This document shows positions 53,715 to 62,608 of a stretch of 64,000 nucleotides of DNA, piece by piece. This DNA is from Paraburkholderia sp. DHOC27 (GTDB lineage: Bacteria; Pseudomonadota; Gammaproteobacteria; Burkholderiales; Burkholderiaceae). The notes beneath the pieces are model-generated. The model was given only the letters and a program-made list of their open reading frames with translations, did not search any database and had not been told where the DNA came from. Made by a program: the position numbers and the translations under genes. Numbering within the stretch: the first letter of the stretch is position 1; the number at the start of each line of letters is the position of its first letter. The DNA is taken from the NCBI RefSeq assembly GCF_003429005.1, contig NZ_QVQV01000008.1, positions 124,001 to 188,000 on the forward strand. Direction: 5' to 3'.

Positions 53715-54022
53715 CTTCAGCGCCACCCGCAGCGGGCCGCCACCCACTATTTGAGAAACATCGTCGATCCGGCACGCTACGTGCTGCCTACGCACGAAGA
53801 ATAATTTGTAAACGCAAACCATTCTCATTTACGGTATGATGCACGCCCAGGCAATCGGGCGTTTTCCCTGGTGGTTGCGGCACGCGCTCCGGCGCCTGCG
53901 GCGGTCACACGCAACATCGTTGCGAGCATCACTTCATGGGGTTGAACAGTGAGGACGCGCCCGAAGACGCCTGCACGGCGCTTCACGCGTTTTCCGCACC
54001 TCTTGACCGACCTAAAACGACG
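53715..54022. other. Leader/intergenic region before the TonB receptor
   Basis: About 310 bases. Contains a Fur-box-like site (53814-53832) and an AT-rich stretch around 53800-53835 that could be the promoter. The frame from 53936 to 54022 is in phase with the receptor and might be an alternative N-terminal extension. Confidence 0.45.
53814..53832. promoter_or_regulatory. Fur-box-like site upstream of the TonB receptor
   Basis: Read on the minus strand, GTAAATGAGAATGGTTTGC matches 12 of 19 positions of the GATAATGATAATCATTATC consensus, including AATGAGAAT. It sits in an AT-rich stretch about 190 bases before the chosen receptor start, suggesting iron repression. Confidence 0.6.
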
Positions 54023-56290
54023 ATGACCAGTTGTTCACGTAGTACGCGCCGCTGCGGCCCGCGCGTCTCCCTGCTTGCCGCTGCTGTGCGGCGCACCGTT
54101 CCCCTGATTGCCCTGCCGCTCGCGAGCTTTGCCGTGACCGCGCATGCTGAAGACGCTGCCTCGTCCGCCGCAGCCAGCAGCGGCTCGAACGCCAGTGCAT
54201 CCGGCAGCGCGAGCGCCGCGTCCACCCAGGAAGGCGCGCTGCCCACCATCTCCGTCAATGCCGCTCCCACTGCGCTGCCCGGCGATCTCTCGCCGGCCCA
54301 TGCCGGCGGTCAGGTGGCGACCGGAGCGCAAGTGGGTGTGCTCGGCAAGCAGAAGATCATCGATCTGCCGTTCTCGGTGACGAGCTACACGTCGAAGCTG
54401 ATCGAAGACCAGCAGGCCCACACGCTCGCGGACGTGATCGCCAATGACCCCGCCGTGCGCAGCGCATATGGCTTCGGCAACTTCTCCGAGAACTACATCA
54501 TCCGTGGCTTCGAGGTCTACGCGAATGACGTGGCCCTCAACGGTCTTTACGGCATCACGCCGCGTCAGCTGGTCGACACCGGCGCGCTCGAACGGGTCGA
54601 CATCTTCAAGGGCGCCAATGCTTTCGAAAACGGCGCGGCGCCCGGCGGCAGCGGCATTGGCGGCAACCTGAATCTGGAAACCAAGACCGCCGACGACAAG
54701 CCGCTCACGCGCGTGACCGTCGAAGGCAGCGCATCGGGCCAGCTCGGCACGCATATCGACGTGGGCCGCCGTTTCGGCGACGACGACCAGTTCGGCATTC
54801 GCGTGAACCAGACGGTGGAAGGCGGCAGCACCAGCATCCAGGACGAAGACCGCAGCACGCAGCAAACCGCACTGTCGCTCGACTATCGCGGCAGCAAGCT
54901 GCGTCTGTACGGCGACTTCATCTATCAGAAGCAGCACGTCACGGATGGCCGCCCGGTGGTGTACGACACCAGCAGCATCATTCCGCCGCTGCCCTCCGCG
55001 TCGTACAACTACGGCCAGTCGTGGAGCTACTCCGATCTGGAGGACACCATCGGCATGGTGCGCGCCGAATACGACTTCGCGCCCAACTGGACCGTGTATG
55101 CGTCCGGCGGCGTGCGTCACACGGACGAGCACGGCGACTACGCGTCGCCCACGTATGGCGCCGATGCCGCGACCACCTCGTACCGCATGGGCGTGCCGTA
55201 CAAGGAAGACGCGCAGTCCGGCGAAGTGGGCGTGCGCGGCCAGTTGTGGACGGGGCCGGTCAGCCATGCAATCAATCTTGCCGTGCTGGTCAACAAGATC
55301 ACGGCCGACGCGGCCTACGACCTCGGCGCCTCGTTCCCGACCAGCCTCTACAACACCGTGCAGGTGCCGCGCCCTGCGGCTTACTTCACGAGCGGCGACT
55401 TCGCGGACCCGGGCATGGTCAGCAGCACGCTGATGCGCAGTGAGGCGATCTCCGACACGCTGGGCTTCTTCGACAACCGCTTCCTGTTCACCGTGGGCGT
55501 GCGTCATCAGAACATTCTGGAGAACGGCTACGCGTATGGAACAGGTGTACAGGACAGCAGCTACAACGAATCGGCCACCACGCCGGTGTTCGGCGCCGTC
55601 TACAAGATCCTGCCCAACCTCTCCGTCTACGCGAATCGCAGCGAGAGTCTGACGCAAGGCGGCACGGCTCCGAGCACGGCGCTCAACGCAGGCGCGGTGC
55701 TCGCACCGTACCGCGCCAACCAGGTGGAAGCGGGGATCAAGTACGACGCCACGAATTACGGCGCGGCGCTGGCCGTCTACCAGATCAAACAGCCGGTGGC
55801 CTACACGGACGCGACCACCATGATCTATGCGACGGACGGCACGCAGCGGCATCGCGGCGTCGAACTGTCGGCGTACGGTGAGCCCATCAAGGGCCTGCGC
55901 GTACTCGGCGGGGTTTCGTATATCGACGCGCAACTCGAGAACACGGCAGGCGGCACCGACAACGGCAACCGGCCCATCGGCGTACCCGCGTGGACCTTCA
56001 ACGCCAACCTCGAATACGACGTGCCGCAGTTGCCCGGCGCTACGCTGATGGCGCGTGCCATCTACACCGGCAAGCAATATCTGGACGAGGCCAACACCTT
56101 GCCGCTGGCGTCATGGACCCGTTTCGACCTCGGGGCGCGCTATCACACGCAGGTGTTCCGACACGACACCACGTTCCGCGTGATGGTGACCAATGTGGCC
56201 AATCGTGCTTACTGGTCGTCGGCGTTGGGTGGGTATTTGACGGAAGGCGCGCCGCGCACCGCGTGGTTCTCGGTGAGCACGGACTTCTGA
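54023..56290 (+). CDS. TonB-dependent siderophore receptor
   Basis: About 755 residues from ATG 54023, giving a sensible long signal peptide ending VTAHAED; the frame extends to ATG 53936 (784 residues). After a Ser/Ala-rich linker comes the plug domain (IIDLPFSVTSYTSKLIEDQQAHTLADVIANDPAVR, NYIIRGFEV, GALERVDIFKGANAF) and then a 22-strand barrel, ending in the terminal aromatic WFSVSTDF required for outer-membrane insertion. Fe-siderophore uptake in the FiuA/FhuA-like group is inferred. No siderophore synthesis or ABC transporter genes adjoin it, so it likely imports a foreign siderophore. Confidence 0.93.
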   Translation: MTSCSRSTRRCGPRVSLLAAAVRRTVPLIALPLASFAVTAHAEDAASSAAASSGSNASASGSASAASTQEGALPTISVNAAPTALPGDLSPAHAGGQVATGAQVGVLGKQKIIDLPFSVTSYTSKLIEDQQAHTLADVIANDPAVRSAYGFGNFSENYIIRGFEVYANDVALNGLYGITPRQLVDTGALERVDIFKGANAFENGAAPGGSGIGGNLNLETKTADDKPLTRVTVEGSASGQLGTHIDVGRRFGDDDQFGIRVNQTVEGGSTSIQDEDRSTQQTALSLDYRGSKLRLYGDFIYQKQHVTDGRPVVYDTSSIIPPLPSASYNYGQSWSYSDLEDTIGMVRAEYDFAPNWTVYASGGVRHTDEHGDYASPTYGADAATTSYRMGVPYKEDAQSGEVGVRGQLWTGPVSHAINLAVLVNKITADAAYDLGASFPTSLYNTVQVPRPAAYFTSGDFADPGMVSSTLMRSEAISDTLGFFDNRFLFTVGVRHQNILENGYAYGTGVQDSSYNESATTPVFGAVYKILPNLSVYANRSESLTQGGTAPSTALNAGAVLAPYRANQVEAGIKYDATNYGAALAVYQIKQPVAYTDATTMIYATDGTQRHRGVELSAYGEPIKGLRVLGGVSYIDAQLENTAGGTDNGNRPIGVPAWTFNANLEYDVPQLPGATLMARAIYTGKQYLDEANTLPLASWTRFDLGARYHTQVFRHDTTFRVMVTNVANRAYWSSALGGYLTEGAPRTAWFSVSTDF

Positions 56291-56296
56291 TGCGGG

Positions 56297-56319
56297 GCGG
56301 GACGGCGTGAGCGTCCCGC
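56297..56319. terminator. Hairpin between TonB receptor and O-methyltransferase
   Basis: GCGGGACG (56297-56304) pairs with CGTCCCGC (56312-56319) across a 7-base loop, immediately after the receptor stop and before the convergent methyltransferase stop. No T run. Confidence 0.5.
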
Positions 56320-56321
56320 TG

Positions 56322-56993
56322 TCACTCGGTTGAAAGGCGTGTCAGCGAAAAGCCGTCCCATCCCTTCGAGCCCACGGTCTGCATGGCCGTGGTGGAGAGG
56401 CGCGTGTCGGAGGCCAGCATACGGAAAAACTTTCGCAGGCCCACGATATCGTCTTCGTGATTGTCCGGATCGATCACTCTTCCGCCCCGCGCCACGTTGT
56501 CTGCAACGATGATGCCGCCCGGGCGCAGCAGTTGCAGAGAGAGCAGCAGATAGTCGGGGTAACTCTTCTTGTCGGCGTCGATGAACACCATGTCGAACGG
56601 CTCCGCCCGCTCGTCGATCAGACCTTTGAGCAGCTCCGTGGCCGTCCCCACCAGCACGGACGCAACCGACCCCATACCCGCACGCGCGAGGTTGGCCCGC
56701 GCCACCTCCGCATTCTGCGGATCGATTTCCAGTGAAATCAGCGTGCCGCTCGAAGGCAATGCGCGTGCCATCCAGATCGCGCTGTAGCCACCCAGCGTGC
56801 CGATTTCCAGAATGCGGCGCGCACCGTGGATCCTCGCCAGCAGTTGCAGGAACTTGCCCTGGTTCGGGGACACGTTGATGGACCGCAAACCAGCCTCCGC
56901 ACTCGATTCCAGTGCGGAATCCAGCGCAAGATCGGGAGACAGCAGTTGTTCGCAGAAGAAGTGATCCAACGCGTCCCAGCTTTCCTGATCCAT
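56322..56993 (-). CDS. Class I SAM-dependent O-methyltransferase
   Basis: 223 residues from ATG 56993. SAM-binding motif ARRILEIGTLGGYSAIWMA, acidic SLEIDPQNAEVA, VFIDADKKSYPDYL and GGIIVADNV are diagnostic of the catechol/caffeoyl-CoA O-methyltransferase-3 family. The Asp/Asn pair (IDADKKS, ADNVA) would bind the metal. Substrate probably a catechol or similar aromatic. Convergent with the TonB receptor. Confidence 0.92.
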   Translation of the reverse strand: MDQESWDALDHFFCEQLLSPDLALDSALESSAEAGLRSINVSPNQGKFLQLLARIHGARRILEIGTLGGYSAIWMARALPSSGTLISLEIDPQNAEVARANLARAGMGSVASVLVGTATELLKGLIDERAEPFDMVFIDADKKSYPDYLLLSLQLLRPGGIIVADNVARGGRVIDPDNHEDDIVGLRKFFRMLASDTRLSTTAMQTVGSKGWDGFSLTRLSTE

Positions 56994-57100
56994 CTTGTTG
57001 ACCTCGTTCAGTTCGAAACAGCGGCAATGGCGTGCTCGTACGCGAGATGCTAACGCGAGCGAGACCGATCGAGGTTCGACACGGCCAGTTGCGCCGCAGT

Positions 57101-57247
57101 TCAATGGCAACTGATCATGCAGATGGCCCCGCCTACCGCGCCGGCCGCGCCGAGTCCCAGCCCGAGCCCGAGGGTCTCGAACGAGGAAGCGCAGCCCTGC
57201 AAGCTGCATGCGAGGATCAAGATGGCGATCAGCAAAACTTGCCGCAT
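57101..57247 (-). CDS. Small glycine-rich lipoprotein, 48 residues
   Basis: From ATG 57247: MRQVLLIAILILACSLQGCA, a signal peptide with lipobox SLQGC; then SSFETLGLGLGLGAAGAVGGAICMISCH. GLGLGLGAAGAVGG is a glycine-zipper-type membrane segment. The ribosome site is weak. Small outer-membrane lipoproteins of this type are common but unnamed; I cannot assign a role. Confidence 0.6.
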   Translation of the reverse strand: MRQVLLIAILILACSLQGCASSFETLGLGLGLGAAGAVGGAICMISCH

Positions 57248-57530
57248 CGCCCGGAATGAATTTGCACCGCATCGACTGGGACACATCCTGTTGGCTTCCT
57301 TCCGCGTGAATCGCTACGCAGGTAGCGAATTGATGTGCAGCGAGTGTAGACAGCGCTCGCGGCGGCGGAAGGCAGGAATATGTGCTGCAAGATCATAGTG
57401 CTTACCAGACCTTGCGGGAGGAAACCGCGCGCAAGGCGCGGCTTGTATCAGCGTGTACTAGTGGGTTTCAGCAAGACGCATGCAACAGGGCCTTATGCAA
57501 CGCGTCTGCAGAAGCCTCACGCGTTGCGTT
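57248..57530. other. Intergenic region
   Basis: About 280 bases between the small lipoprotein start and the end of the SDR gene. One 7-bp stem pairs CCTTGCG with CGCAAGG near 57411-57440. No other structure seen; promoter for the lipoprotein gene expected here. Confidence 0.35.
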
Positions 57531-58313
57531 TCAAACGCCCGTTGCATAGCCGCCGTCGACCGGCAGCGTGACACCGGTAATGAACGCCGAGGCCGGCGAT
57601 GCCAGAAACAGGCTCGCTCCGACAAGATCGTCCACTTCGCCCCAACGCTTGAGCGCGCTGCGCGCAGCGATCTTGTCGGCGCTTGCGGGGACTTCCCACA
57701 AGGCCCGCGTCATATCCGTGCGGTGATAGCCCGGCGCGATCGCATTCACGCGCACGCCGGCCACGCCGAATGCGTGGGCGAGCGAGCGCGTCAAGCCGAG
57801 AATGCCGGTCTTGCTGGCACAGTACGCCGGGACTTCGACATCGGCGATATAGCTCAGCATCGACGCCACGTTGATAATCGTGCCCCGCGACCGTTCGAGC
57901 AATGCGCGCGTCGCCATGGACAAACGCATCGCTGCAGTCAGGTTCACGTCGATGACTTCGCGAAACACGTCATCGCGGTATTCATCGGCGGGACGTGCGA
58001 CGCCTGCGGCATTCACCAGCACGTCGAGGCCATCTAGCTCACTGGCGAAGCGGTTGATCTGCTCCAGATCGCGCACATCCAGTTGTTCGAAACGAATCCC
58101 TTCGAGCGTGCGGTCCGCGCGCAAGGCGGCGAGCTTGGCCGCGGAACTGCCGGTCGCAATCACCTGCGCACCCAGCGCGGCGAAACCTTCGGCAATGGCC
58201 AGTCCAATGCCGCTGGTTGCGCCGGATACCAGCACCTTCTTGCCCGCGAACAATTCCGCGCGGAACGCGCCCACTTCCTGCTTTACCTGTTGTCCTGCCA
58301 GTTGTCCTGCCAT
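57531..58313 (-). CDS. Short-chain dehydrogenase/reductase (SDR), last gene of polyol operon
   Basis: 260 residues; AGGAG 9 bases before ATG. Rossmann start VLVSGATSGIGLAIAEGFAALG, NAAG at LDVLVNAAGVARP, catalytic S-Y-K in NVASMLSYIADVEVPAYCASKTG, and PVDGGYATG. NAD(P)-dependent oxidation of a sugar or polyol inferred from context. 17 bases after the iron-type alcohol dehydrogenase gene. Confidence 0.93.
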   Translation of the reverse strand: MAGQLAGQQVKQEVGAFRAELFAGKKVLVSGATSGIGLAIAEGFAALGAQVIATGSSAAKLAALRADRTLEGIRFEQLDVRDLEQINRFASELDGLDVLVNAAGVARPADEYRDDVFREVIDVNLTAAMRLSMATRALLERSRGTIINVASMLSYIADVEVPAYCASKTGILGLTRSLAHAFGVAGVRVNAIAPGYHRTDMTRALWEVPASADKIAARSALKRWGEVDDLVGASLFLASPASAFITGVTLPVDGGYATGV

Positions 58314-58330
58314 CGCGTATCACTCCTGCA

Positions 58331-59422
58331 TCAAGAAAGACTGTCGAATTTCGCTGCGTAGCGGTCCATCGCGCGCAACGCCGCGACGACCATTTCCTCG
58401 CTCACCGGATACGGCTCGTTATGGATGATTTCGCCCGCACGGCAGGCGCGTTTGGCGACGACCGCGAGCGCCGCGCTGTCTTCCGGATCGACGTTGACCT
58501 GCTTGAGACGCGTGGGTAATCCCACCGCGCGACAGAAGCGGAACACGCGCTGACGCTCGTCATCGTCCACCGTCGAAAGAAACAGCGAAGCCAGCACGCC
58601 GATCGCCACCTTCTCGCCGTGCAGCAACGAATGTGACGAAGGAAGGTCCGCGAGCCCATGATGAATAGCGTGCGCGGCTGCCACGCCGCCTGATTCGAAA
58701 CCGATCCCCGACAACAGCACCGTAGCTTCGAGCGTCGCATCGAAATCCGGCGTGACGATCTGCGCGCGGCAATCGTCAACGGCCTGCACCGCGTGCGCAA
58801 ACAGTGTGTCGCGGCACAGACGCGCAGCCTCGAACGCCAGCGCCGTGCCACGGCCGCCGCACAGATTGCGCGCATAGGCACGACGGCAGGCGTCCGCCTC
58901 GTAGAACGTGGCGAGCGCATCGCCGATGCCCGCGATGAAGAAACGCGCCGGTGCCCGCACGATGAGCCGCGTATCCAGCAACACGAGATCGGGATTGCGC
59001 CGCACGAAGCGATCACGCACCACGCGACCCTCTTCGTCATAGATCACGGCGAGCGCGGAGCACGGTGCATCCGACGCGGCAATGGTCGGCACGCAGACGA
59101 ACGGCAGGCGCAGATCGTCGGCGGCAGCGCGGCCCGTGTCGATCACCTTGCCGCCGCCAAACGACACCACGATATCCGCGCCGCACTCGCGTATCCACGC
59201 TGCCGTGGCCGCAACCGAGCGCTCCGTGCAGGCGGCATCCACTGCATGCACTTCCAGGCTCACCTGACTGGCGTTCGCCAATGCGGGTTCGAGCAGGGCC
59301 GCGACGTTGCGATCCACGAGGCACGCGGCGCGCGTGCCGAGTCGGCTCAACTCCGCGTCGAGAGAATCGAGCGCACCCGCGCCCTGGACATAACGCGACG
59401 GAAAAATACTTGTTCTAAGCAT
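58331..59422 (-). CDS. Iron-type alcohol/glycerol dehydrogenase family protein
   Basis: 363 residues from ATG 59422. GldA-like: VSFGGGKVIDTGRAAADDLRLPFVCVPTIAASDAPCSALAVIYDEEGRVV, metal ligands D in IGDALATFYE, H in AHAIHHGL, H in SLLHGEKVAIG. The YVQGAGALDSLDAELSRLG beginning matches glycerol dehydrogenases. Probably oxidises a polyol or a phosphate-free ketose/triose. Sits between the HAD and SDR genes, all 17-bp spaced. Confidence 0.92.
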   Translation of the reverse strand: MLRTSIFPSRYVQGAGALDSLDAELSRLGTRAACLVDRNVAALLEPALANASQVSLEVHAVDAACTERSVAATAAWIRECGADIVVSFGGGKVIDTGRAAADDLRLPFVCVPTIAASDAPCSALAVIYDEEGRVVRDRFVRRNPDLVLLDTRLIVRAPARFFIAGIGDALATFYEADACRRAYARNLCGGRGTALAFEAARLCRDTLFAHAVQAVDDCRAQIVTPDFDATLEATVLLSGIGFESGGVAAAHAIHHGLADLPSSHSLLHGEKVAIGVLASLFLSTVDDDERQRVFRFCRAVGLPTRLKQVNVDPEDSAALAVVAKRACRAGEIIHNEPYPVSEEMVVAALRAMDRYAAKFDSLS

Positions 59423-59439
59423 GAGATCCACGCAATGAA

Positions 59440-60093
59440 TTAAAGGGAGACGCCAAGCGCCGCCGCCAGTTCCTGCGGCGAGCGGACAATCTGCGCAGCG
59501 GGCGGCATGAGCGCCGCGGCCTCGTCGTCGACGGGCCAAGCCAGCGCGCGCATGCCGGCCGCAAGCGCGGCCGAAGCACCCACCGGGCTGTCCTCTACCA
59601 CCACGGCCTCGGACGGCTCGACACCCAGCAGCCACGCCGCGCGCAGATACGCTTCGGGATCGGGCTTGCCCTTGCGCACATCGTTCACGCTGACGCTGAT
59701 GAGCGGCGGATCCTGCAAGTCCAGCGCGCGCAGATTCGCCTCCAGCAACATGCGCGAGGCGTTCGACACGATGGCTCGTGCGAGACCCGCCCGGCATGCG
59801 GCGTGGTACACCGCCAGCGCACCAGGACGCGCCTGGATGGTCGGCGCATGCGCCAGATAGTGACGGGCGCGAAACATGGACCAAGGTTCGTAGTCCATCG
59901 TAATGCCGAAACGTTCGACGCATAGCGCGTGTACGGCGCGCCCCGACTTGCCGAAGATCTCGGGATGCAGCTCCGCTCCCGCTTCGATGCCGTGATGGGC
60001 GAGCGCCGCGACCAGCGTCGCCAGATGCAGCGCTTCGGTGTCAGCGAGCGTGCCGTCCATATCCCACAGAACGGCCTTGATGGTTTGGGTCAC
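59440..60093 (-). CDS. HAD-superfamily phosphatase/phosphoglucomutase-like
   Basis: 217 residues. HAD motif I DMDGTLADTE, motif II IVSNASRML, motif III (GKPDPEAYLRAA) and motif IV VVVEDSPVGASAALAAGM, in the beta-phosphoglucomutase-like subfamily (GMRALAWP). It overlaps the kinase stop by 4 bases. Sugar-phosphate phosphatase or mutase is likely. Confidence 0.93.
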   Translation of the reverse strand: MTQTIKAVLWDMDGTLADTEALHLATLVAALAHHGIEAGAELHPEIFGKSGRAVHALCVERFGITMDYEPWSMFRARHYLAHAPTIQARPGALAVYHAACRAGLARAIVSNASRMLLEANLRALDLQDPPLISVSVNDVRKGKPDPEAYLRAAWLLGVEPSEAVVVEDSPVGASAALAAGMRALAWPVDDEAAALMPPAAQIVRSPQELAAALGVSL

Positions 60094-61595
60094 GCAGAGG
60101 CTCCTGAAAGACGATCAAGGTCGTCGTAAAACTGCTGGGAGTGCGCGTAGAGGCGCTCGAAAATCGGCATCATGCGATCGTAGGTATCGCTCGCATACGG
60201 ATCGGGCTGCACCTCGCGCTCGAAATGCACGAAGGCGTTCACGGCGTCGCCGAGACGCGCAAACTGGCCTTGCGCCGTGGCCGCGAGAATCGCGCAGCCT
60301 GTCACGCCGCACTCCACTTCTGCCGGCACGAGGATGGGCGTGCGATACATGCTGGCCTTGATGTCGAGCCACAGCGCCGCCTTCGCGCCGCCGCTCGCGG
60401 CCACCAGCCGCTCCATCGTCACGCCCGTCGATTCGATCAAACCGATATGCCGCCGCACGCCAAACGCCACGCCTTCGAGCACAGACCGGTGCAGATGTGC
60501 GAGGCCATGTTTGGCGGCAATGCCGAAGAACTGCGCGCGGGAATTCGCATGGTCGCCGAGACGTTCGCCCGTCAGATACGGCAGAAAGAACAGACCCTCC
60601 GAGCCGACCGGTGCAGCCGCCGCCTTTTGCGCCACTGCCTCGTAGCTCAGCGCGTTCTCGTGGAATGCGCGGCGCGCCCAGCGCATGGCGTCGCCGCCCG
60701 AGTCGAGCAACATGAAGCGGCCCCACAGTCCCTCGCACGTGGCCAGATTCGACACTTCGGGATGCAGCATGGGCGTGTCCGCGATCACGGTGATGATCGA
60801 CGAGGTGCCGGTGATGTCGGAGGCAAGGCCCGCCGCATACACACCGGAACCCAGCACGGACACCGGATAATCGCCGCCGCCCACCAGCACGGGCGTGCCT
60901 TCGCGCAGGCCCGTTTCGGCGGCTGCCGCGTGAGTAACGGCGCCGAGGATATCGAGCGGCGCGCGGATCGGCGGCAGTTTGCTGCCGTCGAGTTCGAGTG
61001 CGTCGAGCATGGCTTGCGACCAGGTGCGGCTGACCGGGTCCATCAGGAAGGTCGTCGATGCATCCGTCCAGTCGCATGCGCGCTCGCCGGTCAGGCGGAA
61101 GTTCACGTAGTCCTTCGGCATGAACACCGTGGTGGCGCGTTCATAGGCGGCGGGTTCATGCGCCTTGAGCCATTGCAGCTTGAAGCCGGGCCATGCGGGC
61201 GTGGCCGGGTTCGCAGTGCGCGGCAGATACGACGCCGTGTCGTGTCGCGCGCGGAAACTCGTGACTTGCGGCTGCGTACGCTTGTCGTTCCACAGCGGCG
61301 CGGTATCGCGGGTCAGTTGGCCGTCCGCGTCGATCAGCACCGTGCCGTGCATCTGCCCGCACGCGCAGATGGCCGCGATCTGCGCGGCCGAGCCCGGCAC
61401 GCTGGCGAGCACTTCACGTATCGAGCTGACCGCGCCGGTCCACCAGTCGAGCGGACGTTGCTCGGACCAGCCGTAGCGCGGCACGATCTGCTCATGCTCA
61501 CGCGCGGCGAGGCTGCGTATCTTCCCCGTTGCATCGACGAGCGCGGCGCGCACGCTGCCGGTACCCACGTCGACAGCCAGGTAAAACGTCTCCAT
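60090..61595 (-). CDS. FGGY-family carbohydrate kinase, xylulokinase-like
   Basis: 501 residues. FGGY halves are intact: YLAVDVGTGSVRAALVD (phosphate 1), ICACGQMHGTVL (the GQMHG stretch seen in xylulokinases), MPKDYVNFRLTGE, FGGY-C signature region SASGGAKAALWLDIKASMYRTPI. It phosphorylates a ketose or polyol. D-xylulose is a possibility, but the absence of XylA and the presence of dehydrogenases leave other substrates open. Translationally coupled to the HAD gene. Confidence 0.93.
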   Translation of the reverse strand: METFYLAVDVGTGSVRAALVDATGKIRSLAAREHEQIVPRYGWSEQRPLDWWTGAVSSIREVLASVPGSAAQIAAICACGQMHGTVLIDADGQLTRDTAPLWNDKRTQPQVTSFRARHDTASYLPRTANPATPAWPGFKLQWLKAHEPAAYERATTVFMPKDYVNFRLTGERACDWTDASTTFLMDPVSRTWSQAMLDALELDGSKLPPIRAPLDILGAVTHAAAAETGLREGTPVLVGGGDYPVSVLGSGVYAAGLASDITGTSSIITVIADTPMLHPEVSNLATCEGLWGRFMLLDSGGDAMRWARRAFHENALSYEAVAQKAAAAPVGSEGLFFLPYLTGERLGDHANSRAQFFGIAAKHGLAHLHRSVLEGVAFGVRRHIGLIESTGVTMERLVAASGGAKAALWLDIKASMYRTPILVPAEVECGVTGCAILAATAQGQFARLGDAVNAFVHFEREVQPDPYASDTYDRMMPIFERLYAHSQQFYDDLDRLSGASA

Positions 61596-61673
61596 TATCG
61601 TGTGTCCCTGATGGTCCTGATGATGCGGTTAGTGCTGATCGTGCCACCGTTATATGCGCTGCGGCGCCCGCCG

Positions 61674-62594
61674 TCATTCTCGCCTGTCTGGCGCGCGCAT
61701 GCGCCAGACCCGCCCGGTTTGCGCGCGATATATCTCCAGCCCGGCAGCACGCTCCTGCTGCGCGCGTGCGTCGATGGTCTCGGGCGCCACGGTATTGAAG
61801 TCGAACAAGCCGTAGTGATGCGCCAGCATCGCGCGCACGCCGCCAGCTTTTGCCAGCGCGACGGCCTCGTCGAGCGTGAAGTTGCCCGGCACACCGTTGC
61901 CGCTGCGCTCGATGTCGCGGCCGTTCACCGGCAGCAACGCAAGATCCGGCGCATGCCGGGCTAGCTGCGCGGGCAGTTCGGCATACGGCACGCAGTCGCC
62001 GGAGTGATAGAGCCTGATCGACTCGGCATCGTTCCCCAACTCAATCACATAGCCGAGCCACGGGTAGAGGCCGTGCTCATCCTGGTCGAGCGTCTCATGC
62101 GCGGAAGCGATGGGCGAAACAGAAATGCGCGGCAGCACGTCGACCCGCTGCTCCGCGTTGACCGGAATCAGGCGGCTGGCGTCGACGCCGCAGCGTTTCA
62201 TCGCCTCGTCGATCGACGCGGCGGGGACCACGAACTTCAGCGCGGGAAAACGCTGCGCGAGCGGCTGCAGCGTGCCGGGGTCCATGTGGTCCGTGTGCCG
62301 ATGCGTGCACAGCACGAGATCCAGGCGGTCGAGCGCGGCAGGGTCGAGCGGCGGCGCCATCATGCGGGTATGCGGAAAGCGCGTGCCCCGATACTTGTGC
62401 GCGAGCGAATCGGAGAGATACGGATCGATCAGCATGCGCACGCCTGCCCACTCGATCACGAAGCCAGCCTGACCGAGCCAGTACAGCAGCACTTCTCCAG
62501 CTTGCGGACCGTGCGTGGAATCGGCCAGCCGCTTGTGCAACGGCGTCGTGAACGTTTCCACACTTACGTGAGTGGCGAGCGGCAGTGTGTCCAT
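61674..62594 (-). CDS. UlaG-like metallo-beta-lactamase-fold hydrolase
   Basis: 306 residues from ATG 62594. MBL fold: YWLGQAGFVIEWAGVRMLIDPYLSDSLAHKY, metal motif CTHRHTDHMDPGTL, LYHSGDCVPY, PVNGRDIERSG, MLAHHYGLFDFNT. Closest to L-ascorbate-6-phosphate lactonase (UlaG). In this operon a lactone or cyclic phosphate hydrolase of a sugar acid is suggested. 14 bases after the SDR gene upstream. Confidence 0.91.
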   Translation of the reverse strand: MDTLPLATHVSVETFTTPLHKRLADSTHGPQAGEVLLYWLGQAGFVIEWAGVRMLIDPYLSDSLAHKYRGTRFPHTRMMAPPLDPAALDRLDLVLCTHRHTDHMDPGTLQPLAQRFPALKFVVPAASIDEAMKRCGVDASRLIPVNAEQRVDVLPRISVSPIASAHETLDQDEHGLYPWLGYVIELGNDAESIRLYHSGDCVPYAELPAQLARHAPDLALLPVNGRDIERSGNGVPGNFTLDEAVALAKAGGVRAMLAHHYGLFDFNTVAPETIDARAQQERAAGLEIYRAQTGRVWRMRAPDRRE

Positions 62595-62608
62595 GTCAGT
62601 TCGCGGGC

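Noticed and set aside
54035..56077. A 680-residue open frame antisense to the TonB receptor
   Set aside because: High GC creates long antisense frames. Translation is Arg/His/Val-rich with no motif, while the sense frame has full plug and barrel motifs.
60141..61964. A 607-residue open frame antisense to the FGGY kinase and the end of the MBL gene
   Set aside because: Same GC shadow effect; the kinase frame has all FGGY motifs.
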